From Cellulomonas sp. ES6 (GTDB lineage Bacteria > Actinomycetota > Actinomycetes > Actinomycetales > Cellulomonadaceae), in contig NZ_CP125655.1 in the NCBI RefSeq assembly GCF_030053835.1, positions 1,984,001 through 2,048,000 on the forward strand: a stretch of 64,000 bases of DNA, written 5' to 3'. This document shows positions 35,227-43,927 of this stretch, piece by piece. Below the pieces are notes generated by a model that was not told the origin of the DNA, did no database searches, and saw only the letters and a program-made list of their open reading frames with translations. Numbering within the stretch: position 1 is the stretch's first letter; each line of letters starts with the position of its first letter. Made by a program: the position numbers and the translations under genes.

Positions 35227-35990
35227 CCGGCCCCGCCACGCTCGCCGCGCACGACGTCTGGGCCGGCTACGGCGGCGCCCCCGTCCTGGCGGGCGCGACC
35301 CTGTCGGTCGCTCCCGGGGAGACGGTCGGCCTGATCGGCCGCTCCGGGGCCGGGAAGTCCACGCTCGTCCAGGTGCTGCTCGGCCGGCACAAGGCCACGC
35401 AGGGCCGTGCGACGTACGGCGGCCGGCCGGTCGCGAAGATGTCCCGCAAGGAGGCCAAGGGCTTCCGCGCCCTGGTCCGTGCGGTCCACCAGGAGGGCCT
35501 GGTCGGCGTCGACTCCCGCTCCACCGTCCAGCGGGTGCTGAAGAGCACGCTCGACGACGCCCGCAAGGCCGGGCGGGCCACCGGCCAGGAGCCGGCCGAC
35601 GTCCTGGCGCGGGTCGGCCTCGAGCCGCGCTACCTCGACCGCACGCTCCACTCCCTGTCGGGCGGGGAGAAGCAGCGCGTCGCGCTCGCCGACGCGCTCG
35701 CCACCCGACCCGAGGTCCTCGTGCTCGACGAGCCCGCGACGGCGCTCGACCCCGCGCTGCGCGACGCGGTCGCCGACCAGCTCGCCGGGCTGGCCGAGGC
35801 GGGTGTCGGGCTGCTCGTCGTGTCCCACGACCTGCGGATGGTCGACCGGCTGGCGGGCACGGTGCACGTGCTCGCCGAGGGTCGGATCGCGGAGAGCGGG
35901 CCGCTGCGCACCCTGCTGTCCGACCCGCAGCACCCGGAGACCCGCGAGCTCGCGGAGGCGTTCCCGGAGGCCGTCGGCGCGTTCCGCTGA
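35223..35990 (+). CDS. ABC transporter ATP-binding protein (Dpp/Opp/Nik-like), orphan
   Basis: The 255-residue protein is a single ABC ATPase with Walker A GRSGAGKST (about residues 39-47), signature LSGGEKQR, Walker B EVLVLDEPA and the H-loop VVSHD. Overall it is nearest to the second ATPase of peptide/nickel importers (DppF/NikE) or to PhnK-type subunits, judged by the domain order and the terminal HPETRELAEAFPE. No permease, binding protein or partner ATPase is adjacent, so it must either serve a transporter elsewhere or be a remnant. Its ATG overlaps the stop of a 19-codon upstream frame. Confidence 0.8.
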   Translation: MTGPATLAAHDVWAGYGGAPVLAGATLSVAPGETVGLIGRSGAGKSTLVQVLLGRHKATQGRATYGGRPVAKMSRKEAKGFRALVRAVHQEGLVGVDSRSTVQRVLKSTLDDARKAGRATGQEPADVLARVGLEPRYLDRTLHSLSGGEKQRVALADALATRPEVLVLDEPATALDPALRDAVADQLAGLAEAGVGLLVVSHDLRMVDRLAGTVHVLAEGRIAESGPLRTLLSDPQHPETRELAEAFPEAVGAFR

Positions 35991-36009
35991 GCGCGGCGGC
36001 CGGTCCGCG

Positions 36010-37749
36010 TCACGCCCGGCCGTCGGCGAGGACCAGCACCTCCTCCAGGCGCGCGGGCACCGACCGCACCCGGCCGGTGACGCCCGCGGACGCGAGCACG
36101 CGCTCCACCGCGCCGGGCTCCGCGCCCGCGACCCGCACCGACCGGCCCGCGACCGTGACGGGGAGCCCCGCGGCGCCGAGCGCGGCGAACGCGGCCTGCC
36201 AGCCGGCCCCGACGACCTCGACCGCCGTCGACCCGTCGAGGACGTCCGGCAGGGTCCCGGACGCCACCCGCCGCCCGTGCGCCATCAGCACGAGGGCGTC
36301 GCACTGCTCGGCCTCCTGCATGTAGTGCGTCGTCACCAGCACCGCCACGCCCGCCTCGGCCTGCGCGCGGACGGTGTCCCACAGCGCCGCGCGCGCCAGC
36401 GGGTCGACGCCCGACGTCGGCTCGTCGAGCACCAGCAGCTCGGGGCGGTGCGCCAGCGCGGCCGCGAACGCGAGCCGGCGCTGCAGGCCGAGGCTCAGAC
36501 CCCCGACCAGACGGTCCGCGACCGCGACGAGGTCCGCCGGCAGGTCCGGGACGTCCCGCGACCCGTACGCGGCGGCGACGAACGCGAGGTTCTCCGCGAC
36601 CGTGAGGTCCGCCGCCAGCCCGAGCCCCTGCGGGACGTACCCGATCCGGCGCCGGACCGCCCGCGACGGGGCGCCGCCCAGCACCCGGACCGAGCCCGAC
36701 GTCGGCGCGAGCAGACCCAGCACCGTGCGGATCAGGGTGGTCTTGCCGGCACCGTTCGCCCCCAGCAGGCCGACCACCTCCCCCGGGCGGACCGTCAGGG
36801 AGACGTCGTCGACCGCCCGCAGGCCGCCGAACGCGGTCACGACGTGGGCGGCGTCGACGGCCGGGGCGGCGCTCCCCGCGGCGACGTCGACCGGAGCGGC
36901 GCCGTCCGTCACCGTCGGAGGCTCCGACGGGCCCCGGCGTTCGAGCGTCAGGGCGATCACGGCGTCCTCCAGGTCGGCCGGCGGACCGCCGACGCCCGCG
37001 GGCACGAGCGCGTGGCGCGCGCGCCCTCGCCGCCACGCCGCGACCTCGCCGCGCGGCCCGGTGGCGGACGGCGCGCGCCCCGCGGGTCCGACCAGCACCG
37101 AGCCGCGGACCTGGCCGGCCGCCAGCGCCGGGTCCCCCCGGTACACCTCCGCGCCGCGGTCGAGCACCAGCACCGACGCGGCCCGCTCCGCCTCGTCCAG
37201 GTAGGTCGTGGTGACGAGCACCGCGGTACCGCCGGCCGCCGCGGTGGACAGCAGCCGCCAGAGCTCGACGCGGCTGACCGGGTCCACGCCGGTCGACGGC
37301 TCGTCGAGCACCACGAGGTCCGGCCGGTGCAGCATCGCCAGGCAGAACCCGAGCTTCTGCCGCATCCCCCCGGACAGCTGCCGGCCGAGCCGGTCGGGCA
37401 CGTCGGCGAGCGCCGCGGCGGTGAGCAGCTCCTCGGCGCGGGCCCGGGCGGTCGCGGCGTCGAGGCCGTACGCCCGCGCGACCAGCTCGACGTTCTCGGC
37501 GACGCTCAGGTCGCCCCACACCCCGGACGTCGCCGGCAGGAACCCGGTGCGCCTCCGGTCGGCGCGCCGCACCCTGCCCGAGACGGGCACCTCCCGGCCC
37601 ACCAGCACCCGGGCCAGCGTCGTCTTGCCCGCGCCGTCACCCCCGACGACGGCGGTGACCTCGCCCTCCGGCACCGGGAGCGTGACATCCGCCAGGGCGG
37701 CGCGCCCGCCGCGGTGGACCGTCAGACGCTCGACGCCGTAGCCGGTCAC
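36010..37749 (-). CDS. ABC exporter ATPase with two ABC domains (YbhF-like)
   Basis: The 579-residue protein fuses two ABC domains. Domain 1 has GGDGAGKTT (about residues 36-44), LSGGMRQKLGF and VVLDEPSTGVDP. Domain 2 has GANGAGKTT (about 340), LSLGLQRRLAF and LVLDEPTSGVDP. In domain 1 the Walker A is an altered GGDGAGKTT and in domain 2 the signature is LSLGLQRR rather than LSGGQ, so the second composite site may be weak. The linker is Pro/Ala-rich. This matches YbhF of the YbhFSR drug/ion exporter group. It overlaps the permease gene by 4 bases and is translated after it. Confidence 0.87.
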   Translation of the reverse strand: MTGYGVERLTVHRGGRAALADVTLPVPEGEVTAVVGGDGAGKTTLARVLVGREVPVSGRVRRADRRRTGFLPATSGVWGDLSVAENVELVARAYGLDAATARARAEELLTAAALADVPDRLGRQLSGGMRQKLGFCLAMLHRPDLVVLDEPSTGVDPVSRVELWRLLSTAAAGGTAVLVTTTYLDEAERAASVLVLDRGAEVYRGDPALAAGQVRGSVLVGPAGRAPSATGPRGEVAAWRRGRARHALVPAGVGGPPADLEDAVIALTLERRGPSEPPTVTDGAAPVDVAAGSAAPAVDAAHVVTAFGGLRAVDDVSLTVRPGEVVGLLGANGAGKTTLIRTVLGLLAPTSGSVRVLGGAPSRAVRRRIGYVPQGLGLAADLTVAENLAFVAAAYGSRDVPDLPADLVAVADRLVGGLSLGLQRRLAFAAALAHRPELLVLDEPTSGVDPLARAALWDTVRAQAEAGVAVLVTTHYMQEAEQCDALVLMAHGRRVASGTLPDVLDGSTAVEVVGAGWQAAFAALGAAGLPVTVAGRSVRVAGAEPGAVERVLASAGVTGRVRSVPARLEEVLVLADGRA

Positions 37750-38837
37750 CGGGCCACCGCCGCCACCTCGGTGACGGCACCGGGAGCGCCGTCACCCGCA
37801 CCGCGCGGTCGGCGGGGGGTGATCGACGCGCGGAACCGCCACACCGCCGCGCCGAACACCGCCACCGCCATGCCCGACAGCACCACCACGGGCAGCCACA
37901 GCGAGTCCAGCCCGGCGCCGCGCAGCATCACGCCCTGCGCGACCTGGGTGAAGTAGGTCAGCGGCAGGCAGTAACCGATCCACCGGACGCCCAGCGGCAT
38001 CGCGTCGAGCGGGAAGATGATCCCCGACAGCAGGATCTGCGGGAGCAGCACGAGGATCGCCGCCTGGATCGCCTGCCCGGCGTTCTGCGACACCGTCGAG
38101 ATGAAGACGCCGAGGCCGAGCACCACGAACAGGAAGACCGCTCCGGCCAGCACGAACACCAGCACGCTGCCGGTGAACGGCACGCCGAAGATGAGCATCC
38201 CGAGCACCGTGACCACCGCCATGTCGAGGGCCGCCAGCAGGAAGTACGGCGCGATCTTGCCGACGATCACGTCCACCGGTCGCAGCGGCATGACGGCGAG
38301 CTGCTCCAGGGTGCCCGCCGCCCGCTCCTTGACCAGCCCGATGCTCGTGATGATCGTGCCGATGAACGTGAGGATGAGCCCGATCAGCGCGGGGACCATC
38401 ACCCACGACGTCTCGAGGTCGGGGTTGAACAGCACCTCCGGCCGCACCGCGTCCCCGAGCCGCGCGACGACGACGTTCGCGGCCTGCGCGGCGAACAGGT
38501 TCGTGCCGTCGATGAGCACCTCGGGCACGTCCCCGTCGGCGGCGGTGACGACGGCGAGGTCGTACCGGTTGGCCGCGAGCGCGTCGACGGCGTCCTCGCG
38601 GCCCTCGGACGGGCGGACCGAGCGGATGTCGAGCGTCCCGGCGGCCGGCGACCCGGCGACGCGGTCCGCGGTCGCCTCGGCCTGCGGCCCGACGACCACG
38701 GTGGTGAGGCTGTCGACCGTGAAGTTCGCGGCGAAGCCGAAGATCGTCAGCAGCAGCAGCGGCAGCACCACCAGCATCGCGACCGTCCGGCGGTCGCGCC
38801 GCAGCTCCCGGAACTCCTTGAGGATCATCGCGCGCAT
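37746..38837 (-). CDS. ABC-2 type exporter permease (YbhR/YbhS-like)
   Basis: The 363-residue protein has one N-terminal membrane helix (VLPLLLLTIFGFAANFTVD), an extracellular loop of about 130 residues and five C-terminal helices with the ABC-2 motif ERAAGTLEQLAVMPLRPVDVIVGKIAPYFLL. It is the membrane partner of the double ATPase encoded after it; a homodimer would be needed, since only one permease gene is present. A divergent TetR gene 107 bases away likely represses it, which suggests export of a toxic compound. Confidence 0.87.
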   Translation of the reverse strand: MRAMILKEFRELRRDRRTVAMLVVLPLLLLTIFGFAANFTVDSLTTVVVGPQAEATADRVAGSPAAGTLDIRSVRPSEGREDAVDALAANRYDLAVVTAADGDVPEVLIDGTNLFAAQAANVVVARLGDAVRPEVLFNPDLETSWVMVPALIGLILTFIGTIITSIGLVKERAAGTLEQLAVMPLRPVDVIVGKIAPYFLLAALDMAVVTVLGMLIFGVPFTGSVLVFVLAGAVFLFVVLGLGVFISTVSQNAGQAIQAAILVLLPQILLSGIIFPLDAMPLGVRWIGYCLPLTYFTQVAQGVMLRGAGLDSLWLPVVVLSGMAVAVFGAAVWRFRASITPRRPRGAGDGAPGAVTEVAAVAR

Positions 38838-38903
38838 GCTCGCCTCCCGGGAGCGTCGGGGGCGCCGTCCGCGACGCCCGTCCCGCCCACCGTAGCACTG
38901 AAG

Positions 38904-38920
38904 CGGAACCTCCGATTCCG
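38904..38920. promoter_or_regulatory. TetR-type inverted repeat
   Basis: CGGAACCTCCGATTCCG is an inverted repeat (CGGAA-N7-TTCCG) in the space between the divergent ABC permease and TetR genes, just upstream of the TetR -10 TAGGGT (38933-38938). It is the best operator candidate there. Confidence 0.55.
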
Positions 38921-38944
38921 GTTACTGGCGGTTAGGGTGTCGAC

Positions 38945-39571
38945 GTGAGGGCGGACGCGGCACGGAACCGGCAGCGCATCCTCGACGCCGCCCGCACGCT
39001 CTACGGCTCCCGTGGCCTCGACGTGCCCATGGAGGCCGTCGCCCGCGCCGCCGGCGTCGGCGTCGGCACCGTCTACCGGCACTTCCCCGACCGGGCGACG
39101 CTGGTGCGCGCCGTGATCGCCGACCGCCTCGCCCACGTCGGCGGGCTGGTCGCCACCGCCCACGCCGACCTCGCCGGCGACGACCCCGCGGCCGCGTGGG
39201 ACGCGTTCCTCACCGGCGTGCTCGAGTCGGGACTGCCGATGCTGGTGCCCGCCCTGGCCCCCCGGTCCCGGGACGCCGACCTGTTCACCCCCGAGCTCGT
39301 CGCGGAACGCGCCCGCACCGCCTCCGGCGCCGCCGCCGTGGTCGGCACCGCGCAGCGGCTGGGGCTCGTGCGACCGGACATCGGCGTCCCCGAGATCCTG
39401 CTGATGTTCGCCGCGGCCCTGCGCCCCCTGCCCGGGCTGCCGGACGTGCTCAACGCGGCGATGCTCGAGCGGCGCGGACCGCTGCTGCGCGCCGCGCTGC
39501 GACCCGGGGGCGACCCGCTGCCGGGACGCCCGGTGGACGTCCAGGACCTGCTGTCGGCGCTGACCCCCTGA
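38945..39571 (+). CDS. TetR family repressor of the ABC exporter
   Basis: The 208-residue protein has the TetR helix-turn-helix RILDAARTLYGSRGLDVPME then AVARAAGVGVGTVYRHFPDR (about residues 10-50) and a variable ligand domain. It is divergent from the permease-ATPase pair and most likely controls both directions through the CGGAA-N7-TTCCG site. GTG 38945 is 6 bases after TAGGGT, a leaderless start. The ligand is unknown. Confidence 0.87.
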   Translation: MRADAARNRQRILDAARTLYGSRGLDVPMEAVARAAGVGVGTVYRHFPDRATLVRAVIADRLAHVGGLVATAHADLAGDDPAAAWDAFLTGVLESGLPMLVPALAPRSRDADLFTPELVAERARTASGAAAVVGTAQRLGLVRPDIGVPEILLMFAAALRPLPGLPDVLNAAMLERRGPLLRAALRPGGDPLPGRPVDVQDLLSALTP

Positions 39572-39767
39572 CCCCCTGGCCGCTGACCCGCTAGCCCCTG
39601 ACCCTGCCCCCCCCCGCGCCACTCCCCGCCCGCGGACGCGCCGGGCCGCGTCGAGAGGCCGGTACCCGGGGTGCATCCCCGCGCACGACCCCCGCCTGGT
39701 GGCCGCTCGACGGGTCGCGGCGCGCGGGAGCGCGGGCGAGAGCCGCGGGCAGCCCGGGGCGGCGCGG

Positions 39768-40466
39768 TCAGGCCGGGAGGTCGGCGAGGAACGCCCGCAC
39801 CAGGGCGGTGAACGCCGCCGGGTCGTCGAGCGGCAGCCCGTGACCGGCCCCGGCCACGACGAGCGCCCGGCCCCGCGGCAGGTGCGCGGCGACCGCCTCG
39901 GTGTGCGCGCGCCGCACGACGTCGTGCTCGCCGGCCGCCACCAGCACCGGGACCTCCACCCGGGCCAGCGCCCGCAGGGGGATGCGCGGCTGGTGGACCA
40001 TGAGGTCCGTCACCTCGGCCCGCGCGCGAGCCCGGGCGTCCACCAGCCCGCGTGCCCGCTGCGCCAGCCACGTCAGCGTCACCTCGGCGCGCGTGCGGGC
40101 CGACAGGCCGGCCGGCTCCGTGTTCGCGCCGTACAGCACGAGCGAGCGCACGAGCCGCGGGTGGCGCAGCGCGAGCAGCAGCGCGACGTTCCCGCCGTCG
40201 GAGTAGCCGACGACGTCGACCGGACCGGTGACCCCCAGCCCGCCGAGCACGTCGGCCACGTCGTCGGCCATGCGCGCGATCGTCAGCGGCCCGGTGCCGC
40301 GCGGCGACCTGCCGTGCGCCCGCGCGTCGGGGGCGATCACGCGGTGGTCCTCCGCGAGCCGCCCGGCCACCGGCGCCAGCGACCGGGCGTCCTCGCCGTT
40401 GCCGTGCAGCAGCACGAGCGCCGGACCGTCCCCGGCGACGCTCACGTGCAGGGGCGGCTCGCTCAC
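39768..40466 (-). CDS. alpha/beta hydrolase
   Basis: The 232-residue protein is a small alpha/beta-hydrolase. LVLLHGNGEDAR is the oxyanion region, VVGYSDGGNVALLLAL holds the nucleophile elbow G-Y-S-D-G (about residue 94), the acid is probably the Asp of AAGEHDVV, and the base His is in VAGAGHGLPLDDP near the C-terminus. The cap is short. The substrate cannot be told; the nearest general class is esterase or lactone hydrolase. TACCGT lies 7 bases before the GTG start at 40466. It is divergent from a lipoprotein gene. Confidence 0.8.
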   Translation of the reverse strand: MSEPPLHVSVAGDGPALVLLHGNGEDARSLAPVAGRLAEDHRVIAPDARAHGRSPRGTGPLTIARMADDVADVLGGLGVTGPVDVVGYSDGGNVALLLALRHPRLVRSLVLYGANTEPAGLSARTRAEVTLTWLAQRARGLVDARARARAEVTDLMVHQPRIPLRALARVEVPVLVAAGEHDVVRRAHTEAVAAHLPRGRALVVAGAGHGLPLDDPAAFTALVRAFLADLPA

Positions 40467-40606
40467 CCGTCCGACGGTACCCGCGCCGCCGGCCCGACCA
40501 GCCGGGCGGCGCGGACGGCCGACCGGTGCAAGGGCGCGACGACCGGGCACACAGACGGGGTGCACGAGCCCACCGGCACCGGGCACCGCGACGACGGGAG
40601 GTCACC

Positions 40607-41161
40607 GTGCACCCCGACGAGCGCGGCACCCGGCCGCCCCCGGTGCGCAGGCCTTCCGTCGCCCGCGGGGTCCTGCCCGCGCTCACCGCCGTGGCCCTCG
40701 CGGCGTCCTCGGGGTGCGCGGCGGGCGCGACCCGCAGCGAGACGTGCGTCGACTGGGTGCGGTTCCCGACCCCGGCGGACGCGGTGGCCGAGGCGGACGC
40801 CGTCGTCCGCACGACCGGTCCGGCGCCTGCGTCGGGGGCGGCGGAGCTGTTCGGCGCCGACGCGAGCGTGCACACGGTCCGCGTCGAGGCGGTGCTCGCC
40901 GGTTCCGGTGCGCGCGCCGGGGAGGTCCTCGAGGTGGCGTCGACCCCGCTCACCTGCACGGGAGGGAGTCGCTACCCGGACGGCGACCCGCTGGAGGCCG
41001 CCGGGACGCTGCTCGTCCTGCTGGAGCGGGACGAGCAGTCGGGCACCTGGCGGACCCTCACCCCCGCGCAGGGTGTCGTCGCCGCGCCCGACGGCGCCGT
41101 GCCGGGCTCCTGGCCGGCGGCGACCACCGGCACGGGAGACGCCGCCGACGCCCCCGGCTGA
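40607..41161 (+). CDS. putative lipoprotein
   Basis: The 184-residue protein has a basic N-terminus and a hydrophobic stretch GVLPALTAVALAASSGC with lipobox SSGC (Cys37). The exported part starts with TRSETCVDWVRFPTPADAVA and contains a beta-rich domain (VHTVRVEAVLAGSGARAGEVLEVASTPLTC, then LLVLLERDEQSGTWRTLTP). Two cysteines, one at each end of this domain, could form a disulfide. The GTG 40607 follows GGGAGG with 5 bases spacing. From memory, similar lipoproteins occur in many actinobacteria without assigned function. Confidence 0.72.
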   Translation: MHPDERGTRPPPVRRPSVARGVLPALTAVALAASSGCAAGATRSETCVDWVRFPTPADAVAEADAVVRTTGPAPASGAAELFGADASVHTVRVEAVLAGSGARAGEVLEVASTPLTCTGGSRYPDGDPLEAAGTLLVLLERDEQSGTWRTLTPAQGVVAAPDGAVPGSWPAATTGTGDAADAPG

Positions 41162-41193
41162 GCCGACGCGCCGGCGCACCGGCGCTCGCGCGC

Positions 41194-42213
41194 TCACACG
41201 CCGGGCGTCGACCCCCGCAGCACGACCTGGCCGGTGACGCGGACCGTCTCGGGTTCGCCCGCTGCGGGCGGCTCGAGCGCCAGCCGGACCGCCAACGCCC
41301 CGATGTCCGCGAGCGGCAGCCGGACCGTGGTCAGCCCCGGCATCGCGTCCCGCAGCAGGCCGACGTCGCCGTAGCCCGCGACCGCGAGGTCGCCCGGCAC
41401 GGACAGCCCGGCGTCGCGCGCGGCGGCGAGCGCCCCCGCGGCCATCACGTCGCTGACGGCGAGCACCACCTGCACGTCCGCCCGGTCCTCGACGACCTGG
41501 CGCATCCCCTCGTAGCCGCCGTCGCGGGAGAACGCCCCGCGGACCACCACCGGCGGGGGGCACCCCAGCGCGGCGAGCGCGGCGACGGCGCCGGCGCTGC
41601 GGTCCGCCGCGAGCGTGTGCGTCTGCGGGCCGGCGAGCACGGCGAACCGGCGGTAGCCCCGGCCGTGCAGGGCCGTCACCAGGTCGGACGCCCCCTCCCG
41701 GTCACCGACCACCACCGTCGGCACGCCGAACGTCGCGCGGCCGACGGACGCCACCGCCCCGCCCACCGCGCGGAACGAGTCCACGGCGGCGCGCACCGCC
41801 TGCTCCCCCGCGGGATCGGCCTGCCGCCCGCCGGCGAGCACGACCGCCCGCGCACGCTGGCGCTCCAGGAGGGCGACGAGAGCCGCCTCCCTGCCGGGCT
41901 CGTGCCGGGTCGACGTCAGGGTCACGCTCAGGCCGGCGTCCTCCGCGGCGGCGACGACCCCCGACGCGAGCGCGGCGCAGGCCGGGTCGGCGATGTCCGG
42001 CACGACCAGCCCGAGGGCCGTCGTCCGGCCCCTCGCCATGGCCTGCGCGACGCCGTCGGGCGAGTAGCGCAGGCGGGACGCGGCCTCGAGCACCCGCTCG
42101 CGGAGGTCCGCCCCCACGGTGCGGTTCGCGCTGCCGTTCAGGGCCCGGGACGCGGTCGCGAGCGACACACCGGCCTCGCGGGCCACGTCGCTGAGCGTCA
42201 CCTGTCCGGCCAT
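41194..42213 (-). CDS. LacI family transcriptional regulator
   Basis: The 339-residue protein starts with the LacI helix-turn-helix VTLSDVAREAGVSLATASRALNG and hinge YSPDGVAQAMARG, then a sugar-sensor domain (GLVVPDIADPACAALASGVV, LAVSDVMAAGALAAARDAG, LAVAGYGDVGLLRDAMPGLTTVRLP). No sugar transport or catabolic gene adjoins it, so its target must be elsewhere or lost. TACCCT is 6 bases before the ATG at 42213, a leaderless arrangement. Confidence 0.85.
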   Translation of the reverse strand: MAGQVTLSDVAREAGVSLATASRALNGSANRTVGADLRERVLEAASRLRYSPDGVAQAMARGRTTALGLVVPDIADPACAALASGVVAAAEDAGLSVTLTSTRHEPGREAALVALLERQRARAVVLAGGRQADPAGEQAVRAAVDSFRAVGGAVASVGRATFGVPTVVVGDREGASDLVTALHGRGYRRFAVLAGPQTHTLAADRSAGAVAALAALGCPPPVVVRGAFSRDGGYEGMRQVVEDRADVQVVLAVSDVMAAGALAAARDAGLSVPGDLAVAGYGDVGLLRDAMPGLTTVRLPLADIGALAVRLALEPPAAGEPETVRVTGQVVLRGSTPGV

Positions 42214-42367
42214 GGCCGCAGGGTAGGCGCATTCCCGGGCGTGCCGAGGGCCGCTTCTGGGTGGCAGGACCCAGCCGCGCGCACCCGACCGCGCGGGCGA
42301 CGTCCGCGGCCGCCGGGTGTCCGGAACGTCCACGACGGCGCGACGGGCACCGCCCTACGGTCGGGGC

Positions 42368-42757
42368 ATGACACCTCGCCTGGACCTCGTCGGCCTCGTC
42401 GCGGCCGACCTCCCCCGCACCCTCGCGTTCTACCGCGCCCTCGGCGTCGACGTCCCGCCCGGGGCCGACGCCGCGCCGCACGTCGAGCTCGCTGTCGGTG
42501 GGCTCCGGCTGGCCTGGGACACCGTGGAGGTCGTGCGCTCCTTCGACCCCGGGTGGGAGCCGCCGACCGGCGGGCACCGCGTCGCGCTGGCGTTCGCGTG
42601 CGCCGACGCCGCGGAGGTCGACGCCACCTACGCGCGGATGGTGGACGCCGGCTTCGCCGGGCACCTGCCGCCGTGGGACGCGGTGTGGGGCCAGCGCTAC
42701 GCCGTGCTGCACGACCCCGACGGCACCGCCGTCGACCTGTTCGCACCGGCGGGCTGA
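42368..42757 (+). CDS. VOC (glyoxalase-fold) family protein
   Basis: The 129-residue protein has the paired beta-alpha-beta-beta-beta modules of the vicinal oxygen chelate fold: LDLVGLVAADLPRTLAFYRALG at the start and RYAVLHDPDGTAVDLFAP at the end. Family members include glyoxalase I, fosfomycin and bleomycin resistance proteins, and dioxygenases; the short length and lack of context do not allow a choice. TACGGT is 6 bases before the ATG at 42368, suggesting a leaderless message. Confidence 0.8.
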   Translation: MTPRLDLVGLVAADLPRTLAFYRALGVDVPPGADAAPHVELAVGGLRLAWDTVEVVRSFDPGWEPPTGGHRVALAFACADAAEVDATYARMVDAGFAGHLPPWDAVWGQRYAVLHDPDGTAVDLFAPAG

Positions 42758-42779
42758 GGCGGCCCGACGCCCCGTCCCG

Positions 42780-43862
42780 TCACCGCGCGACCCACCCCCG
42801 GCGCCCGGCGATGCCCCCGATCGTCCGCCCCACCACCGACCGGGCCTGCGGCTCGCCCGGATCCTGGTCGACGAGCACCGCGATCCCGCCGCCGGCCGCC
42901 GGGTACCCGCGCAGCTGGCACTGGAACCCGTCGCCCCACCCCTGGGTCATGATGCACGGCCGCTCGTCCGACCCGAGCACGAAGACCCCGCGGCCCACAC
43001 CCGGCTCGCCGGCGTCGTCCAGCATCGGCGCGGCCGCGTCGCCGCCCAGCAGCACGCCCTCGCCGGAGCCGGACCAGCACCGCACGAGGTCGGCGAGCAG
43101 GACGCCGGTCTCCTCGGGGGTGGACCACAGGCTCGAGGCCGCCAGGCCCGCGTAGTGCACCCGCCCGCCCGGCACGCGCGTGCCGTCGGGTCGGTGCCCG
43201 GCGGCGGCGGAGGCGGCGATCCGCGCGACGGCGTCACCGCGCGCCGCCCCCGGTGGCGGGACCTCTCCGGCCCACACGGCCGTGGCGTTCAGGCCGAGCG
43301 GCCGGGCGACCTCGCGGTGCACCACCTCGGCGAACGCGTCGCCCGTGGCCGCCTCGACCGCGAGCTCGACGAGGCAGTACCCGGCGTCGGAGTACGCGAA
43401 CGCGGTGCCGGGCACGGCGGTCACCCGGACCGGGCCGGGGTGCGCGGCCGTGCGCCCGGCGACGACGTCCGCGGTGGCGGGCGCCGGGCCCGCGGCCGGC
43501 TCGAAGGCGCCGGGCGGGTCCTCGACACCGCCGCGGTGCGCGAGCAGGTCCCGCAGCGTCGGGCCGGCGGCACCCGGGACGGCGACCTCGACGGGGACGA
43601 GCTCCCGCACGTCGGCGTCCAGGGCGAGCAGGCCGCGCGCGGCGAGCCGGAGGACCACCACGGCCGCGACGGTCTTCGCCGCGGAGCACAGGTGCATCGG
43701 GGTCGACGCCGTCAGCGGCCGGCCCGTGGTGGCGTCCGCCGTCCCCGCGACCCGCACGACGACCCCGTCGCGGGGGTCCACGACGACCGTCGCGACGCCG
43801 ACGGCGGACGGGGGTGCGGCGTCGGGCGCGTCGACGGCGGGGTGGTCGGTGGATCCGGGCAC
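42780..43862 (-). CDS. serine hydrolase, beta-lactamase/class C (EstB-like) fold
   Basis: The 360-residue protein has the SxxK motif S-A-A-K in MHLCSAAKTVAAVVVLRLA (about residues 60-64), the YxN-like motif Y-S-D in FAYSDAGYCLVELAVE (about 160) and a C-terminal HGW-like CIMTQGWGDGFQCQ. The Asp in place of Asn in the second motif is common in esterase/peptidase relatives and less so in lactamases. No signal peptide is visible, so a cytoplasmic esterase or amidase is likely. GGAGG precedes the GTG start. It is followed by, and shares the strand with, an AraC regulator upstream. Confidence 0.8.
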   Translation of the reverse strand: MPGSTDHPAVDAPDAAPPSAVGVATVVVDPRDGVVVRVAGTADATTGRPLTASTPMHLCSAAKTVAAVVVLRLAARGLLALDADVRELVPVEVAVPGAAGPTLRDLLAHRGGVEDPPGAFEPAAGPAPATADVVAGRTAAHPGPVRVTAVPGTAFAYSDAGYCLVELAVEAATGDAFAEVVHREVARPLGLNATAVWAGEVPPPGAARGDAVARIAASAAAGHRPDGTRVPGGRVHYAGLAASSLWSTPEETGVLLADLVRCWSGSGEGVLLGGDAAAPMLDDAGEPGVGRGVFVLGSDERPCIMTQGWGDGFQCQLRGYPAAGGGIAVLVDQDPGEPQARSVVGRTIGGIAGRRGWVAR

Positions 43863-43927
43863 GCGGCCTCCAGGCAGCGAGAGGGTGACCCGCGCTCCTC
43901 GCCCTGGATGCGGCTGGACCGCCGACG

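Noticed and set aside
41194..42213. Assignment of the second LacI regulator to the sugar locus at 7578-15501
   Set aside because: It is 25 kb away, and the importer already has a divergent LacI gene with a fitting operator.
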